From Bacteroidota bacterium (GTDB taxonomy: Bacteria > Bacteroidota > Bacteroidia > Bacteroidales > UBA6013): DNA of 60,897 nt. This document shows, piece by piece, positions 1 through 8,165 of this stretch; within the stretch, counting starts at the first letter, position 1, and each line of letters opens with the position of its first letter. The notes below the pieces were generated by a model. That model was not told where the DNA came from. It did no database searches and was given only the letters and a program-made list of their open reading frames with translations. The translations under genes were made by a program, and so were the position numbers. The stretch lies in contig JAIFMG010000008.1 in the NCBI GenBank assembly GCA_020048645.1, positions 1 to 60,897 on the forward strand. Reading direction: 5' to 3'.

Positions 1-174
1 CCCGGCCCGGCCGGGGCGCGCCGCGCGTCCTTCCTTTCCCCGGGCGCCGTTCCCCGGCGGATGGACGAGCGACTGGCGCCGGGCCGCCGCCCGGCGCGGC
101 GCGCCTTGGCTTCCGCGCTGGACCCCTCGGGGTTCCGGTCCGCGCGGCCCCCGCCTCCCCGGATTCCATACGTG
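1..174. other. extremely G+C-rich edge segment, no gene recognised
   Basis: The first ~170 bases are almost entirely G and C, richer than any coding region in the window. Open frames run through it in several phases, but none gives a recognisable protein. It may be the tail of a gene or repeat lying outside the window. Confidence 0.4.
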
Positions 175-395
175 GAGGCCGGCATCCAATCCCTTCGGGA
201 TGGGCGGGACGGCCCGGTTTTGTCGGACGCTGGCACCTGGGATGCCCCACCGACGGACGCGGCTTGGTATTGCTTTGCAAATTCACGGGTCAAAATGAGG
301 CAGCAAGGTCACTTTGGCCCAGCCGATTGATTTTCTGCTAAGGTCTTGCCCAAAAACAAGGTCTTGTACCAAGTCGCTTTCAAACGTGAAAAATT
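175..395 (-). repeat. dispersed intergenic repeat, copy 1 of the 19.0-19.2 kb type
   Basis: Two stretches here reappear in reverse orientation at 19025-19185. One is the block around CAATCCCTTCGGGATG next to a TTTTGTCGG segment. The other is the block CTAAGG..TTGCCCAAAAA..AAGGTCTTG. The second block also recurs at 17955-18015. The copies are diverged, non-coding and lie only between genes. Confidence 0.7.
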
Positions 396-469
396 CAAAT
401 CGACAGGACCCTGCGATTTGGAAGCTGCATCACTCCGAGTACGGCTTGGGAACGCCTTGCTTGCGGGCG

Positions 470-690
470 GCGCAGGGGATTCCGGGCGAATCCCGAAGGG
501 TTGGGATTTTTGCAGCTTGCCGAGAGCGGGTTGGAGGCGAACCCCGAAGGAGTGGCATTGTCTGGCTCTTCCTCACTGCCAGGACAATTTCCCCCCTTCG
601 TTGTTCTCTTCTTTGGCCTGGCTGCGCTTATCATTCCACCCTTCGGGCTTGGGCGAGTCTTCCAGGAAATCCAACACCTTTGAACGCGAC
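470..690 (+). repeat. dispersed intergenic repeat, 'CTTCTTTGGCCTG / GGGCGAGTCTTCCAGG' type
   Basis: This stretch contains GGGCGAATCCCGAAGGGTTGG, then TTCTCTTCTTTGGCCTGGCT and GGGCGAGTCTTCCAGGAAATC. The same modules recur at 17700-17790, 42110-42380 and 56925-56975, in either orientation. No supported gene overlaps. Bases 395-470 and 690-820 also show no gene. Confidence 0.65.
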
Positions 691-820
691 TTAGAATTGG
701 CTTTGGCCTTGATTCCAATACGAAAAATCCTCTCCGGATTGGCCTGGCGATGGGCTTTTCCGAAGAGGATTCAGCAGGGTTGAAGCAATGTCGGAGCCAA
801 TCGGCCAGGGCCCCAAGTGC

Positions 821-1591
821 CTAGAGTACGCTGTCTTGCTGGTTGGCTATCTTGCGCTGGAAGCGCCCCTGGACGATGTCAACGGCTACCAAGAAGACGA
901 TCACGAAATAGAAGGTGGTCTTGGTGAGTGGATGCACCGGATTGCCAAAGAACTCGAGATGGGCGATGTGGGCTCCTTCTGTCAGCAACATGACACCCAC
1001 CAGGAAGAGGATGAACATTCCCAACACTTCATAAAGGCGATTCTTGCGCAAAAAATCTGTCACCTTGTCCGACAGCCACATCATCAGCAAGCCGCCAATC
1101 ACGATCGCGGTAGCCATGACCCAGAAAACATGGGTCAGCGCCATGGCGCTCAGGATCGAGTCGAAGGAAAAAACCAGGTTCATGACCACTATCATCGCGA
1201 TGATGTTGCCCAATGGGCGCTCTTTCTGAACCAGTTCTTTTGGGGCTTGTGCCTTGAGGGCGATCATGTGCCAAATTTCTTTCATCGCGGTGTAGAGGAT
1301 GAAGGCGCCGCCCGCCAGCACGATGAGGCTGTGGATGTTGAAGTTGCCTGCCGCGATGCCTTCCCAATTGAAGCCGATGACGGGGTCTTGCACGTAGTTG
1401 ATCAGCTCGAGAAGGGCGAAAAGAAGAATGATCCGGAGAACAATGGCCACAAGGATGCCAACTCGCCGAACATAGGCCTGTCTATCGGGTGGGGCATCCC
1501 GAGATTCTAGCGAGATGTAAAGCAGGTTGTCGAAGCCGAGCACGGCTTGGAGCAACACCAGCATCAACAAAGTCATCAGGTTGGCGAGCAT
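821..1591 (-). CDS. TerC-family integral membrane protein (YgdQ/YoaE-like)
   Basis: A 256-residue multi-pass membrane protein. It opens with a hydrophobic helix carrying the family signature GFDNLLYISLE (about residues 19-29). A second acidic-in-membrane motif, VFSFDSILSAMALT, lies near residue 140. At least six further hydrophobic segments follow. TerC-family proteins are linked to metal (manganese, tellurite) handling or to metalation of exported proteins; the substrate cannot be told here. It has no operon partner: repeats lie downstream and tRNA-Thr upstream. A second, longer Alx-type TerC gene lies at 46818-47825, so the two branches of the family are both present. Confidence 0.85.
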   Translation of the reverse strand: MLANLMTLLMLVLLQAVLGFDNLLYISLESRDAPPDRQAYVRRVGILVAIVLRIILLFALLELINYVQDPVIGFNWEGIAAGNFNIHSLIVLAGGAFILYTAMKEIWHMIALKAQAPKELVQKERPLGNIIAMIVVMNLVFSFDSILSAMALTHVFWVMATAIVIGGLLMMWLSDKVTDFLRKNRLYEVLGMFILFLVGVMLLTEGAHIAHLEFFGNPVHPLTKTTFYFVIVFLVAVDIVQGRFQRKIANQQDSVL

Positions 1592-1766
1592 GGCAAGTAG
1601 GGTTTGGTTTGTAAATCAAGTTGTCCGCGAAACTATGGATTTCCGCGGTTTCATGCGTGCCAGGTTTTTGCTCAAAAGATTGTTGGGGTAGCCATTGGGT
1701 TATGCCTTGAGACTGCCATAGAACCACTGCTCTCCTTTTTGGGCGGCCCGATCATCGGCAAAATGA

Positions 1767-1803
1767 AAACCCGCCCCTCCGATGGAACGGAGTGGGCGGG
1801 TTT
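1767..1803 (-). terminator. intrinsic terminator downstream of tRNA-Thr
   Basis: The arms AACCCGCC..CTCCG and CGGAG..GGGCGGGTT form a long GC-rich hairpin with a GATGGAA-type loop. Read on the minus strand it is followed by a T-rich stretch (TTTTCATTTT). It ends transcription coming from tRNA-Thr. Confidence 0.75.
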
Positions 1804-1809
1804 ATCGTG

Positions 1810-1880
1810 AGCCTCCAACGGGAATCGAACCTGTGTCTTCCGATTACGAATCGGGTGCTCTACCCCTGAGCTATGGAGGC
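1810..1880 (-). tRNA. tRNA-Thr (anticodon CGT)
   Basis: Read on the minus strand this folds as a standard cloverleaf. The acceptor stem pairs GCCTCCA with TGGAGGC. The D arm is GCTCAGGGGTAGAGC. The anticodon loop TTCGTAA gives CGT, which reads the threonine codon ACG. The T loop is TTCGATT. CCA is not encoded. A terminator follows and a matching promoter precedes it, so it is a single-gene unit. Confidence 0.93.
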
Positions 1881-1898
1881 CTTGCGGCTAAGCGGGCG

Positions 1899-1929
1899 CT
1901 AATGTACGAAAATCCCAAATACTTCCAAA
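1899..1929 (-). promoter_or_regulatory. Bacteroidota-type promoter of tRNA-Thr
   Basis: On the minus strand a TTTG (1929-1926) is followed after 19 bases by TACATTAG (1906-1899), close to the phylum's -33 TTTG / -7 TAnnTTTG consensus. It sits 18 bases before the tRNA 5' end. Confidence 0.6.
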
Positions 1930-2013
1930 ATTTCTTTCCGAAAATTGTTCGCGCATCAAGGCTTGGAAGCGCCGGGGGCTGCGGCTTGAAGGGTGCCAGG
2001 CGCGCTGGCCGCC

Positions 2014-2997
2014 TCAAGGTTGGCCAAGGACGAAGTAGTCGAGCCTTTTGAGGACGGGGTCGATTTCGGCGAATTTCACCACGAGGTATTCGGCTTCGTC
2101 GTTGAAGCGGACCCAGACCTGGTCGAAGTTGGTGCTTCCGTCCGGTTGGGCGATCAGGTGGCCCTCCAACTGGTTGGAGAGGCCGTGCCGGTTGCGGACT
2201 TCGAGGACGAAGTTGGGGCGAGCCTTGTCGAGCGAGTCTTTCTGGTGGCTGGCCAGCTCGGCTTTGGCGGCGTAGCCGATGGTCGTGAAGTAGGTCAGGT
2301 AGCGGCGCAGCGCTTCCGTGTCGGGGTTCGCGGGGCGCTGGCCGAGGTGGTCGGTCAGTTGGAAGGCATCGCCGCTCCAATCGACTCGGAATGAGGCCGC
2401 CGAGTCGGGCCAATGCTGGAGGCTGATGCTCAGGATCTGGTCGGGCAGGTAGTTGAGCAGGGTGTTGTCGCGCCAGAGGTACTCGTCGGGGCTGAAGTTG
2501 GTCCGCAGGTCGTTGGCGAATCCGGGGACGTAGAACAGCAGGGGCTGCTCGTTTTCGGGGAGGGTCATGTAGGTGGCCGACTTCTGGGCGTTGGTCTTGC
2601 CCACCCAGAAGTTCCGGATGGCGCGGTCGCGCTGGTCGAAGATCTCGACTTCGAGGCGTTCGCTCTCGAAGGAGGCGCGCACGGCTTCGCGCTCGGACTC
2701 GGGCACAGGGGCTTTGAGGCTCAGGTTCGCCATGATGCGGAAGAAGACCTGGATGGCGCCGTTTTGCGCCTGGAGGTTCTGGTTGAGCTCCCACCCGCCA
2801 GCGGAGCGCCGCAGCTCGAGCTCGCGATCGAGCGATGGCTGGCGGAGCACGACGCGGTGGATGCGCGTGGTGTCGGGCAGACGGATGGAATCGGCCTGGA
2901 GGCCGATGTCGTCGGAGCGCCGTTGCCAGAAGACGAACGCGGCCGCCCCGAGGGCCAGGGCCAGCGCGAGGTAGAGCCAGGCTGTTTTGCTTTTCAT
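2014..2997 (-). CDS. membrane-anchored DUF4340-like protein
   Basis: This 327-residue protein has one N-terminal membrane helix (about residues 5-24) and then a soluble, beta-rich region. The repeated pattern of a short 'I..V.L' strand, ELELRRSAGGWELN, and a run of hydrophobic/charged strands resembles DUF4340 proteins. Those are often encoded near gliding-type ABC-2 exporters such as GldF/GldG, although here the gldFG genes are 48 kb away. No catalytic motif is visible. The next gene downstream in transcription is a tRNA on the same strand with its own promoter. Assignment to DUF4340 rests on pattern only. Confidence 0.6.
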   Translation of the reverse strand: MKSKTAWLYLALALALGAAAFVFWQRRSDDIGLQADSIRLPDTTRIHRVVLRQPSLDRELELRRSAGGWELNQNLQAQNGAIQVFFRIMANLSLKAPVPESEREAVRASFESERLEVEIFDQRDRAIRNFWVGKTNAQKSATYMTLPENEQPLLFYVPGFANDLRTNFSPDEYLWRDNTLLNYLPDQILSISLQHWPDSAASFRVDWSGDAFQLTDHLGQRPANPDTEALRRYLTYFTTIGYAAKAELASHQKDSLDKARPNFVLEVRNRHGLSNQLEGHLIAQPDGSTNFDQVWVRFNDEAEYLVVKFAEIDPVLKRLDYFVLGQP

Positions 2998-3161
2998 GGG
3001 CTGGGGTTTTGCCGCGGTGCGCGGGGAAGGCCAAAGTTAGTCAAGCCGTTTCCTATTCGCAAATCCGCCGGGCCGTCTGGCGGCGGGGCTTGGGCATCGC
3101 CAGAAAAGAAAGCCGCCCCGGCGGCTTGGCTGGGGCGGCGATGGGTTTTTCGGGAGTGGCG

Positions 3162-4679
3162 TCAGCCCTTGTAGGCTTCGTCTTGGACGATGTAGGCCAG
3201 TATCCAGGAGAACTCGCCCGTGCTGACCTTCGAGCCGCAGTAGCCGCATTCGGCCGCTTGGCCCATCTTGTCGTTCGGGGCGCCGCAGTTGGGGCAGGAC
3301 TTCAGGTCCACGTTCATCTTTTCGACGCTCGAGCGCCGGACGAAGGTCCAGTACTCGCTGAAGAAGCGGTCTTGGCGGTCGTTTCCGCCGACTTTCTTGC
3401 CTTGCCGATCCACCACGAAGTCCTTGCATTGGGCGAAAATGCGCGCCGTGACGGCCTCGTAGAAGCGGTCGGTCTCGACCTGGACGATCTCGACCTGCTT
3501 GATGCGGATGTCCTCCAGCTTGTTGCGCAGGCCGCCCGCCTGGTAGGCTTGCATCCAGAAGCTGTAGGCCTCGTAAAGGCGGTCGCTCACCAGGTGGCGG
3601 ATGTCTTGCCACTGGTTCCCGGACCAGGCCTTGTAAAGTTCCATGAACACGGGTTGGGCCACCTGGGCCTCGAAGGCGGACTGGAAGGCGCCGGCGCTGC
3701 TGCCGTGGGCCGAGGCCAGGGCCTCGATGTGCCGCGGCAGATCGGGGTGCTTGAGCGTGGGCCAGTTGGTGCCGACCTCGGGGGCGTAGTGCGCCAGGCC
3801 TTGCACGTTCAGCGATTCCTGCTTCAGGCGGTTGCGGCTTTGCAGCGCCCACTGCGACTTGCCCGCCTCGATGAAGGTGCCGCAGTGCTGGCACTCGCCG
3901 CTGTCGGCGAAATTGGCCGTGGCGCCGCAGTTGGGGCAGGCCAGCTTCTGCATCTTTTGCGGTTCCTGCGAGAGGATGCCCTCCTGGCGGGCCAGGGTCC
4001 AGCGCTCGGTGCTCAGGATGCGCACCGCCGAGCCGGCCGGGTTGACCAGCGTGTAGTTGGCCTCGAACTCCACCTCGGCGAGGTCTTGGCCGCCCTGCGC
4101 GTGGAGCTTCACCAGCGTGATCCCACCGATGACCACTTCCTGCACCCGGTTGTTGTTGGCTCCTTTGAGGGCCTCGTCATAGACCCGCGGGCTCAGGAAA
4201 GGCCGCAAGTTCTTGAACTCCGGCCGGCCGGCGTGGTGGTAGAACTGGTGGAACAAGGAGTAAGAGAAATCCAGGAAGAGGGTCTTCGAGAAGTTCGGGT
4301 CGCGCTCGCGAAGCCTGCGCATCGAGTTTTCGAGCGTGTCGATCTGCCGCACCATGTTCGAGCGCGTCAGGCCCGAGGAGATGGTCTGCGTGTCCTGCGC
4401 CCGGCGCTTGTGCTTGAGGTAGTACACCACCAGGATGACCAGCACCAGCGGAATCGAGACCTGCGGTGGAAGCTCCATCAAGAGGATGATGATCAGGTCG
4501 AAGAGCAAACCATCGCCGCTGCTGCTGCCTCCGCCCGAGTACCCGCCCCCTCCGCCGCCGCCCGAGTAGCTGTGGCCGCCGCCCGGACGGGCCAGGGCCA
4601 ATTCGGGCAGGAGCACGGCCACCGCGGCGAAGAGGAAGGCCAGCAGGAAGATCAATCGTTGTTTGTCGTTCATTTTCAT
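3162..4679 (-). CDS. Tim44-like domain protein with two zinc ribbons
   Basis: A 505-residue protein with a hydrophobic N terminus (about residues 9-29), an RPGGG and Gly/Ser-rich linker (31-55), and a second membrane segment (about 60-85). A long region with Tim44-like character follows. Two Cys4 zinc-ribbon motifs stand out: CPNCGA..ECQHCG near residue 250, and CPNCGAPND..ECGYCG near 470. Tim44-like bacterial proteins are inner-membrane proteins of uncertain function. The TPM-domain gene lies just upstream in the same operon (12 bases apart). MKMNDKQ offers two possible Met starts two codons apart; I keep the first. Confidence 0.75.
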   Translation of the reverse strand: MKMNDKQRLIFLLAFLFAAVAVLLPELALARPGGGHSYSGGGGGGGYSGGGSSSGDGLLFDLIIILLMELPPQVSIPLVLVILVVYYLKHKRRAQDTQTISSGLTRSNMVRQIDTLENSMRRLRERDPNFSKTLFLDFSYSLFHQFYHHAGRPEFKNLRPFLSPRVYDEALKGANNNRVQEVVIGGITLVKLHAQGGQDLAEVEFEANYTLVNPAGSAVRILSTERWTLARQEGILSQEPQKMQKLACPNCGATANFADSGECQHCGTFIEAGKSQWALQSRNRLKQESLNVQGLAHYAPEVGTNWPTLKHPDLPRHIEALASAHGSSAGAFQSAFEAQVAQPVFMELYKAWSGNQWQDIRHLVSDRLYEAYSFWMQAYQAGGLRNKLEDIRIKQVEIVQVETDRFYEAVTARIFAQCKDFVVDRQGKKVGGNDRQDRFFSEYWTFVRRSSVEKMNVDLKSCPNCGAPNDKMGQAAECGYCGSKVSTGEFSWILAYIVQDEAYKG

Positions 4680-4691
4680 GGCGCGATGGGC

Positions 4692-5315
4692 TTAAAGTTC
4701 AACATCCAGGTCGTTCGGCAGCTCGTTCTCGTCGTCAGGCAAGATGGGCATCTGTTGGGCAAAGACCAGCTTGCTTTGGCGAATGGCCTCCAGCACCTTG
4801 GCCCCTGGAGCCTTGCCGCGCAGGGCGTCCTCCATCGTCTGGCGGAAGGCCTCCCAGTCTTCGGCCGCGATGCTCGCCTGGGCGCCCTTGTCGGCCACCA
4901 CGTAGGCCATCTTCTCGAACTGCGAGAGGAAGACCAGCACCCCGACCCCGTCGCGCGTCCGGTGCATCCCGGCCTTCTGGAAGAGGGCTCGGGCCATGAT
5001 CTCGACGTTGCGGCGCATCTCCTTCTCGTTGGCCAGCCAGCGCTGCGTCGGCGTGGCCCAGAACGCCATCCCGAAGGCCAGCGCGCCCACCAGAACGGTC
5101 TCGAAATAGATCTTCAGGGTAGTGAACTCGTAAGGCATCAGCATGAACAGGCTGAAGGCCAGAAGGCTGAACACCGCTGCCCAGATCCAAGGCAGGTTCG
5201 CGTAGTTCGCCGAGCGGACTTTGGCCATGACCACGAGCTCGACCGACGAGACCGACTCGATGCTGGAGATGGTCTCATGGAGTTGGATTTTGAAGGCTTC
5301 ATCGAACTGTTTCAT
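4692..5315 (-). CDS. TPM-domain membrane protein
   Basis: About 207 residues from the Met of MKQFDEAF. The open frame continues 12 codons further upstream, but that stretch looks like leader rather than protein. The order is an N-terminal soluble part (HETISSIESVSSVELVVMA), two membrane helices (about residues 42-85), then a TPM-like domain with ALFQKAGMHRTRDGVGVLVF and VADKGAQASIAAEDW. TPM domains are linked to membrane protein quality control or phosphatase activity, mostly without direct proof. It is transcribed together with the Tim44-like gene 12 bases downstream, and the pair probably acts in one membrane complex. Confidence 0.75.
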   Translation of the reverse strand: MKQFDEAFKIQLHETISSIESVSSVELVVMAKVRSANYANLPWIWAAVFSLLAFSLFMLMPYEFTTLKIYFETVLVGALAFGMAFWATPTQRWLANEKEMRRNVEIMARALFQKAGMHRTRDGVGVLVFLSQFEKMAYVVADKGAQASIAAEDWEAFRQTMEDALRGKAPGAKVLEAIRQSKLVFAQQMPILPDDENELPNDLDVEL

Positions 5316-5584
5316 GGGAATCGGTTTTGGCGGGCAAGACATTGCTCCCACAAAAATAAGACTTCGCGGCGCTTTTCAAAGGAGACGGTAAATTTTTCAG
5401 CCCTTTCGCCCCGGCCAAGGCCTCCCGTTCTCAAAATTGGGCAGGCCAAAGCAGGCGGAATCCTTCCGGGCGCACTGTCCCGGAAATCCGCATTTCCTGG
5501 ACCCTGGCCGCCAAAACAGGCCAGGGCTCGCCCAAAGCGGCGAGCGCCTGCTCATAACAAGTTGCTTTCAAAGTTGAAGTATCC

Positions 5585-5890
5585 GAACGCAGCTTGACAT
5601 AAGATGTCAGGGCTACGCCCCTTTTGAGGGTGCTGTGGCGTCGCGTTGCTACGAAGATGTCAGGGCTACGCCCCTTTTGGATGCCTGGGCTTCGCCGAGA
5701 AAGCCCTGAAGGGGCGAAATATCCTAGCGATGGGTGAAGCCCATCGAGAACAAGCCACCCAACAGCCCAGCCCTGAAGGGGCGCAATAATCCAGCGATGG
5801 GCATTGTCAGAAATGGGGGCTTGGGACATTGCATCCCGAAAGCAACCTGGTATGACAAGCTCGCTATCAAAGCATTACGACACCTGGAGC
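5585..5890 (+). repeat. dispersed intergenic repeat family, copy at 5.6 kb
   Basis: Contains two 'GATGTCAGGGCTACGCCCCTTTTG' type modules and then CTGAAGGGGCGAAATATC, CGATGGGTGAAGCCCATCGA and GAACAAGCCACCCAACAGCC. A second CCCTGAAGGGGCGCAATAAT and GGGCATTGTCAGAAATGG follow. The same succession recurs at 19200-19410 over about 200 bases, and the 'GGGGCGTAGCCCTGGCATCTT' part recurs in reverse at 42395-42485. GATGGGTGAAGCCCATC is itself an inverted repeat. The 640 bases between the flanking genes hold no supported coding sequence. Confidence 0.8.
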
Positions 5891-5954
5891 GAAGACAAGA
5901 TCAGCCAAAGGCAGCGGCAATTGGCCAAGGAGGCCCAGTCCATTTGGCGAATGC

Positions 5955-8165
5955 TCATATGAGCTTGGCCGAATCCGGCCTCGGCGCGTCGGCGCATCCT
6001 GGGTCGTCGAGGGCCGGGGCGCCGGGCGCGGGGGCCACGAACTCGAAGCCCATCAGGAGCATGTCGTCCACCTGCTCGTGGATGCCCATCCAGTCGTCGA
6101 CGCGGTCCGCGAGCCAGGGGCCTTGCGCCCGCGTCTCGAGGGCCTGGGCTTCGAGCAGGGCGGCTTTGAGGCCCTTGCTCATCCACTTGCGGCCCTGGGC
6201 GCCGCCTTGCTGGTCTTGTATCCCGTCCGAGAGCAGGTAGAAGCGGTCGCCGGGCAGAAGGTCCACGCGCTGGCTCCGGAACGGCTTCTCGCGGAGGTAG
6301 ATGCCGATGGGGTTCTTGTCGGGCCTGAGGGTGTAGAGGGTCCTGCCGTTGGCCTGGACGGCCTTGGGGTCGTCGGTGGGCGGCGGGGCGGCGCTGTCGC
6401 GGACGAGCAGGAGCGGGTTGTTGGCCCCAGCGAACTCGAGCCAGCCGAGCTGGGTGTGCAAGATGCAGAGGGCCAGGTCCATGCCGTCCTGCGACTCGCC
6501 GTCCTTGCCCGACTGCCTGAGGGCGGCCTTGACGCGGCCTCGGAGCTCCTCGAGGACCTCTGAGGCGCGGAAGGCGATGCCGGTGGCGGCCAGCTCGTTG
6601 AGGAAGGTGATGCCCAGCATGCTCATGAAGGCGCCGGGCACGCCGTGGCCGGTGCAGTCGGCCGCGACGATGACCACCACCGGGCCCAGGGTCTTCATCC
6701 AGTAGAAGTCGCCCGAGACGATGTCGCGGGGGCGGAAGAGGATGAAGTGCCGGGGCAGAAGGGCCGAGACCTCGTCGGGCGCGGGCAGCACGGCGTCCTG
6801 GATGCGCTTGGCGTATGAGATGCTGTCCAGGAGCTGGCGGTTGGTGTGCGAGAGCAGGTCCCGCTGGGTCTCGATTTCCTCCTTCTGGCGGTTGATATCT
6901 CGGGTGCGCTCCTTGACTTTCCGCTCCAGCTCGCGGTTGACCCGCTCTTGCAGGCGCTGGTTCTCCTCCAGTTGGCGGACGATCTGCCGCTGGTCCTCCT
7001 CGTGGACGCGTTCCTGCCGGACGCTCAGCCCGATGCTGAAGAGGATGAACTCCACCATCAGCCCGGTCTGGAAGTAGATCGTGTCGAGCGCGATGAAGCC
7101 CATGGCGCCCAGGATGGTGATCAGGCCGCCGACGAAGAAGGCCAGCATCCCCAGCAGGAAATACTTGACCTCGGGAAGCCGGAGGTGCAGGCCCGAGGCG
7201 ATGACCAAGATGGACACAGGCATTAGCAGGGAGTAGAAGATGTTGTTGAACACCCTGTCGTAGAGCCAGTGGTTGTTGAAGATCCAGTAGATCTGCATGA
7301 TGCTGAAGGCGATGCCGAAGCGCAGGAAGCCTACCACGAGGCGGTTGATCCGAGGCGAGTGCTCGGGGGTGAGCAAGAAGAGCCGTGAAAAATCCATGTA
7401 AACAAGCAGCCCCGGTATCAGCACCCAGATGCCGAACAGCGTGGCGAAGGGATGCCACTGGAAGAAGACCTCGAGGTAGCGCCCCGTGTTGAGGAAGAAG
7501 TAGGAGAAGATGCTCATGTAGCCGATGTAGAGCAGGTACATGCGCTCGCGGCGGCGGAGCCAGCGGGCCAGGTTGAACAGGAGCAGCATCCAGAGCAGCC
7601 CTTGGAAAACGCCCTGGCTCAGGTGCTTCATGTTCTGGTGGTCGATGAAGGCGGGGTGGGGGATGAGCTTGAAGTCGGTGGGGATGCCGATCTTCATGTC
7701 GTTGCGGGCCAGGATGAGCAGCCGGCGGCTTTGGCCCGGGTCCAGCTCGAACACGAAGGCGGGGCGCTCGCCCAGGCGCACCTGGCGCTGGCTGGCATGG
7801 ACGGCCCAGCCTGCCCGCGCGAAGGGCTGGTCGTCGTCCGAGTCCAGGTCGTGCGGCAGCATGTAGTCGATGTAGAAACCCTCGAAGACCCAGCGGTCGG
7901 GACCGGCGGCCGGGGCGGTGGCCTCCAGGACGAGCCAGTGGTCGCGGCCGTGCGGAAGCTCCTGCCCCGGCTCAAGCGGCGCGAAAAGCCCCTCGCGCCA
8001 GGCCTGCCGGGCGCGGGCGGGGCTCGAGTCCGGCAGGCTGTCGGTCCAGAGCAGCAGCGCCGAGGCGGGCAGCTCGACGGCCTCCTCGGCGGGCAGGACG
8101 AACTGCGCCCTGGCGGGGAAGGTCTTCGCTATCAGGAGGATGGCCAGCAGGAACCAACGGCTCAT
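5955..8165 (-). CDS. 7TM-DISM receptor with C-terminal SpoIIE (PP2C-type) phosphatase
   Basis: A 736-residue sensor. It starts at the Met of MSRWFLL; the open frame runs on upstream, but that part is antisense to the monooxygenase gene. Domain order: signal peptide to about residue 21, periplasmic 7TMR-DISMED2-like domain (about 25-185), seven membrane helices (about 190-405), a coiled coil rich in E/Q/R (about 410-475), and a SpoIIE domain (about 480-715). The SpoIIE part keeps VSGDFYW, ADCTGHGVPGAFMSMLG, LLSDGIQDQ and VDDMLLMGF, so the metal-binding acidic residues look intact. Such proteins dephosphorylate anti-anti-sigma-like partners on an external cue. Its ATG overlaps the stop of the monooxygenase (ATGA), implying coupled translation. 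Confidence 0.88.
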   Translation of the reverse strand: MSRWFLLAILLIAKTFPARAQFVLPAEEAVELPASALLLWTDSLPDSSPARARQAWREGLFAPLEPGQELPHGRDHWLVLEATAPAAGPDRWVFEGFYIDYMLPHDLDSDDDQPFARAGWAVHASQRQVRLGERPAFVFELDPGQSRRLLILARNDMKIGIPTDFKLIPHPAFIDHQNMKHLSQGVFQGLLWMLLLFNLARWLRRRERMYLLYIGYMSIFSYFFLNTGRYLEVFFQWHPFATLFGIWVLIPGLLVYMDFSRLFLLTPEHSPRINRLVVGFLRFGIAFSIMQIYWIFNNHWLYDRVFNNIFYSLLMPVSILVIASGLHLRLPEVKYFLLGMLAFFVGGLITILGAMGFIALDTIYFQTGLMVEFILFSIGLSVRQERVHEEDQRQIVRQLEENQRLQERVNRELERKVKERTRDINRQKEEIETQRDLLSHTNRQLLDSISYAKRIQDAVLPAPDEVSALLPRHFILFRPRDIVSGDFYWMKTLGPVVVIVAADCTGHGVPGAFMSMLGITFLNELAATGIAFRASEVLEELRGRVKAALRQSGKDGESQDGMDLALCILHTQLGWLEFAGANNPLLLVRDSAAPPPTDDPKAVQANGRTLYTLRPDKNPIGIYLREKPFRSQRVDLLPGDRFYLLSDGIQDQQGGAQGRKWMSKGLKAALLEAQALETRAQGPWLADRVDDWMGIHEQVDDMLLMGFEFVAPAPGAPALDDPGCADAPRPDSAKLI

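Noticed and set aside
61-330. Small open frame at the left edge
   Set aside because: It lies in extreme-GC and repeat DNA with Arg/Pro-rich translation and no homology visible.
2835-5597. Open frame of 920 codons on the plus strand
   Set aside because: It is a shadow of the DUF4340-like, Tim44-like and TPM genes.
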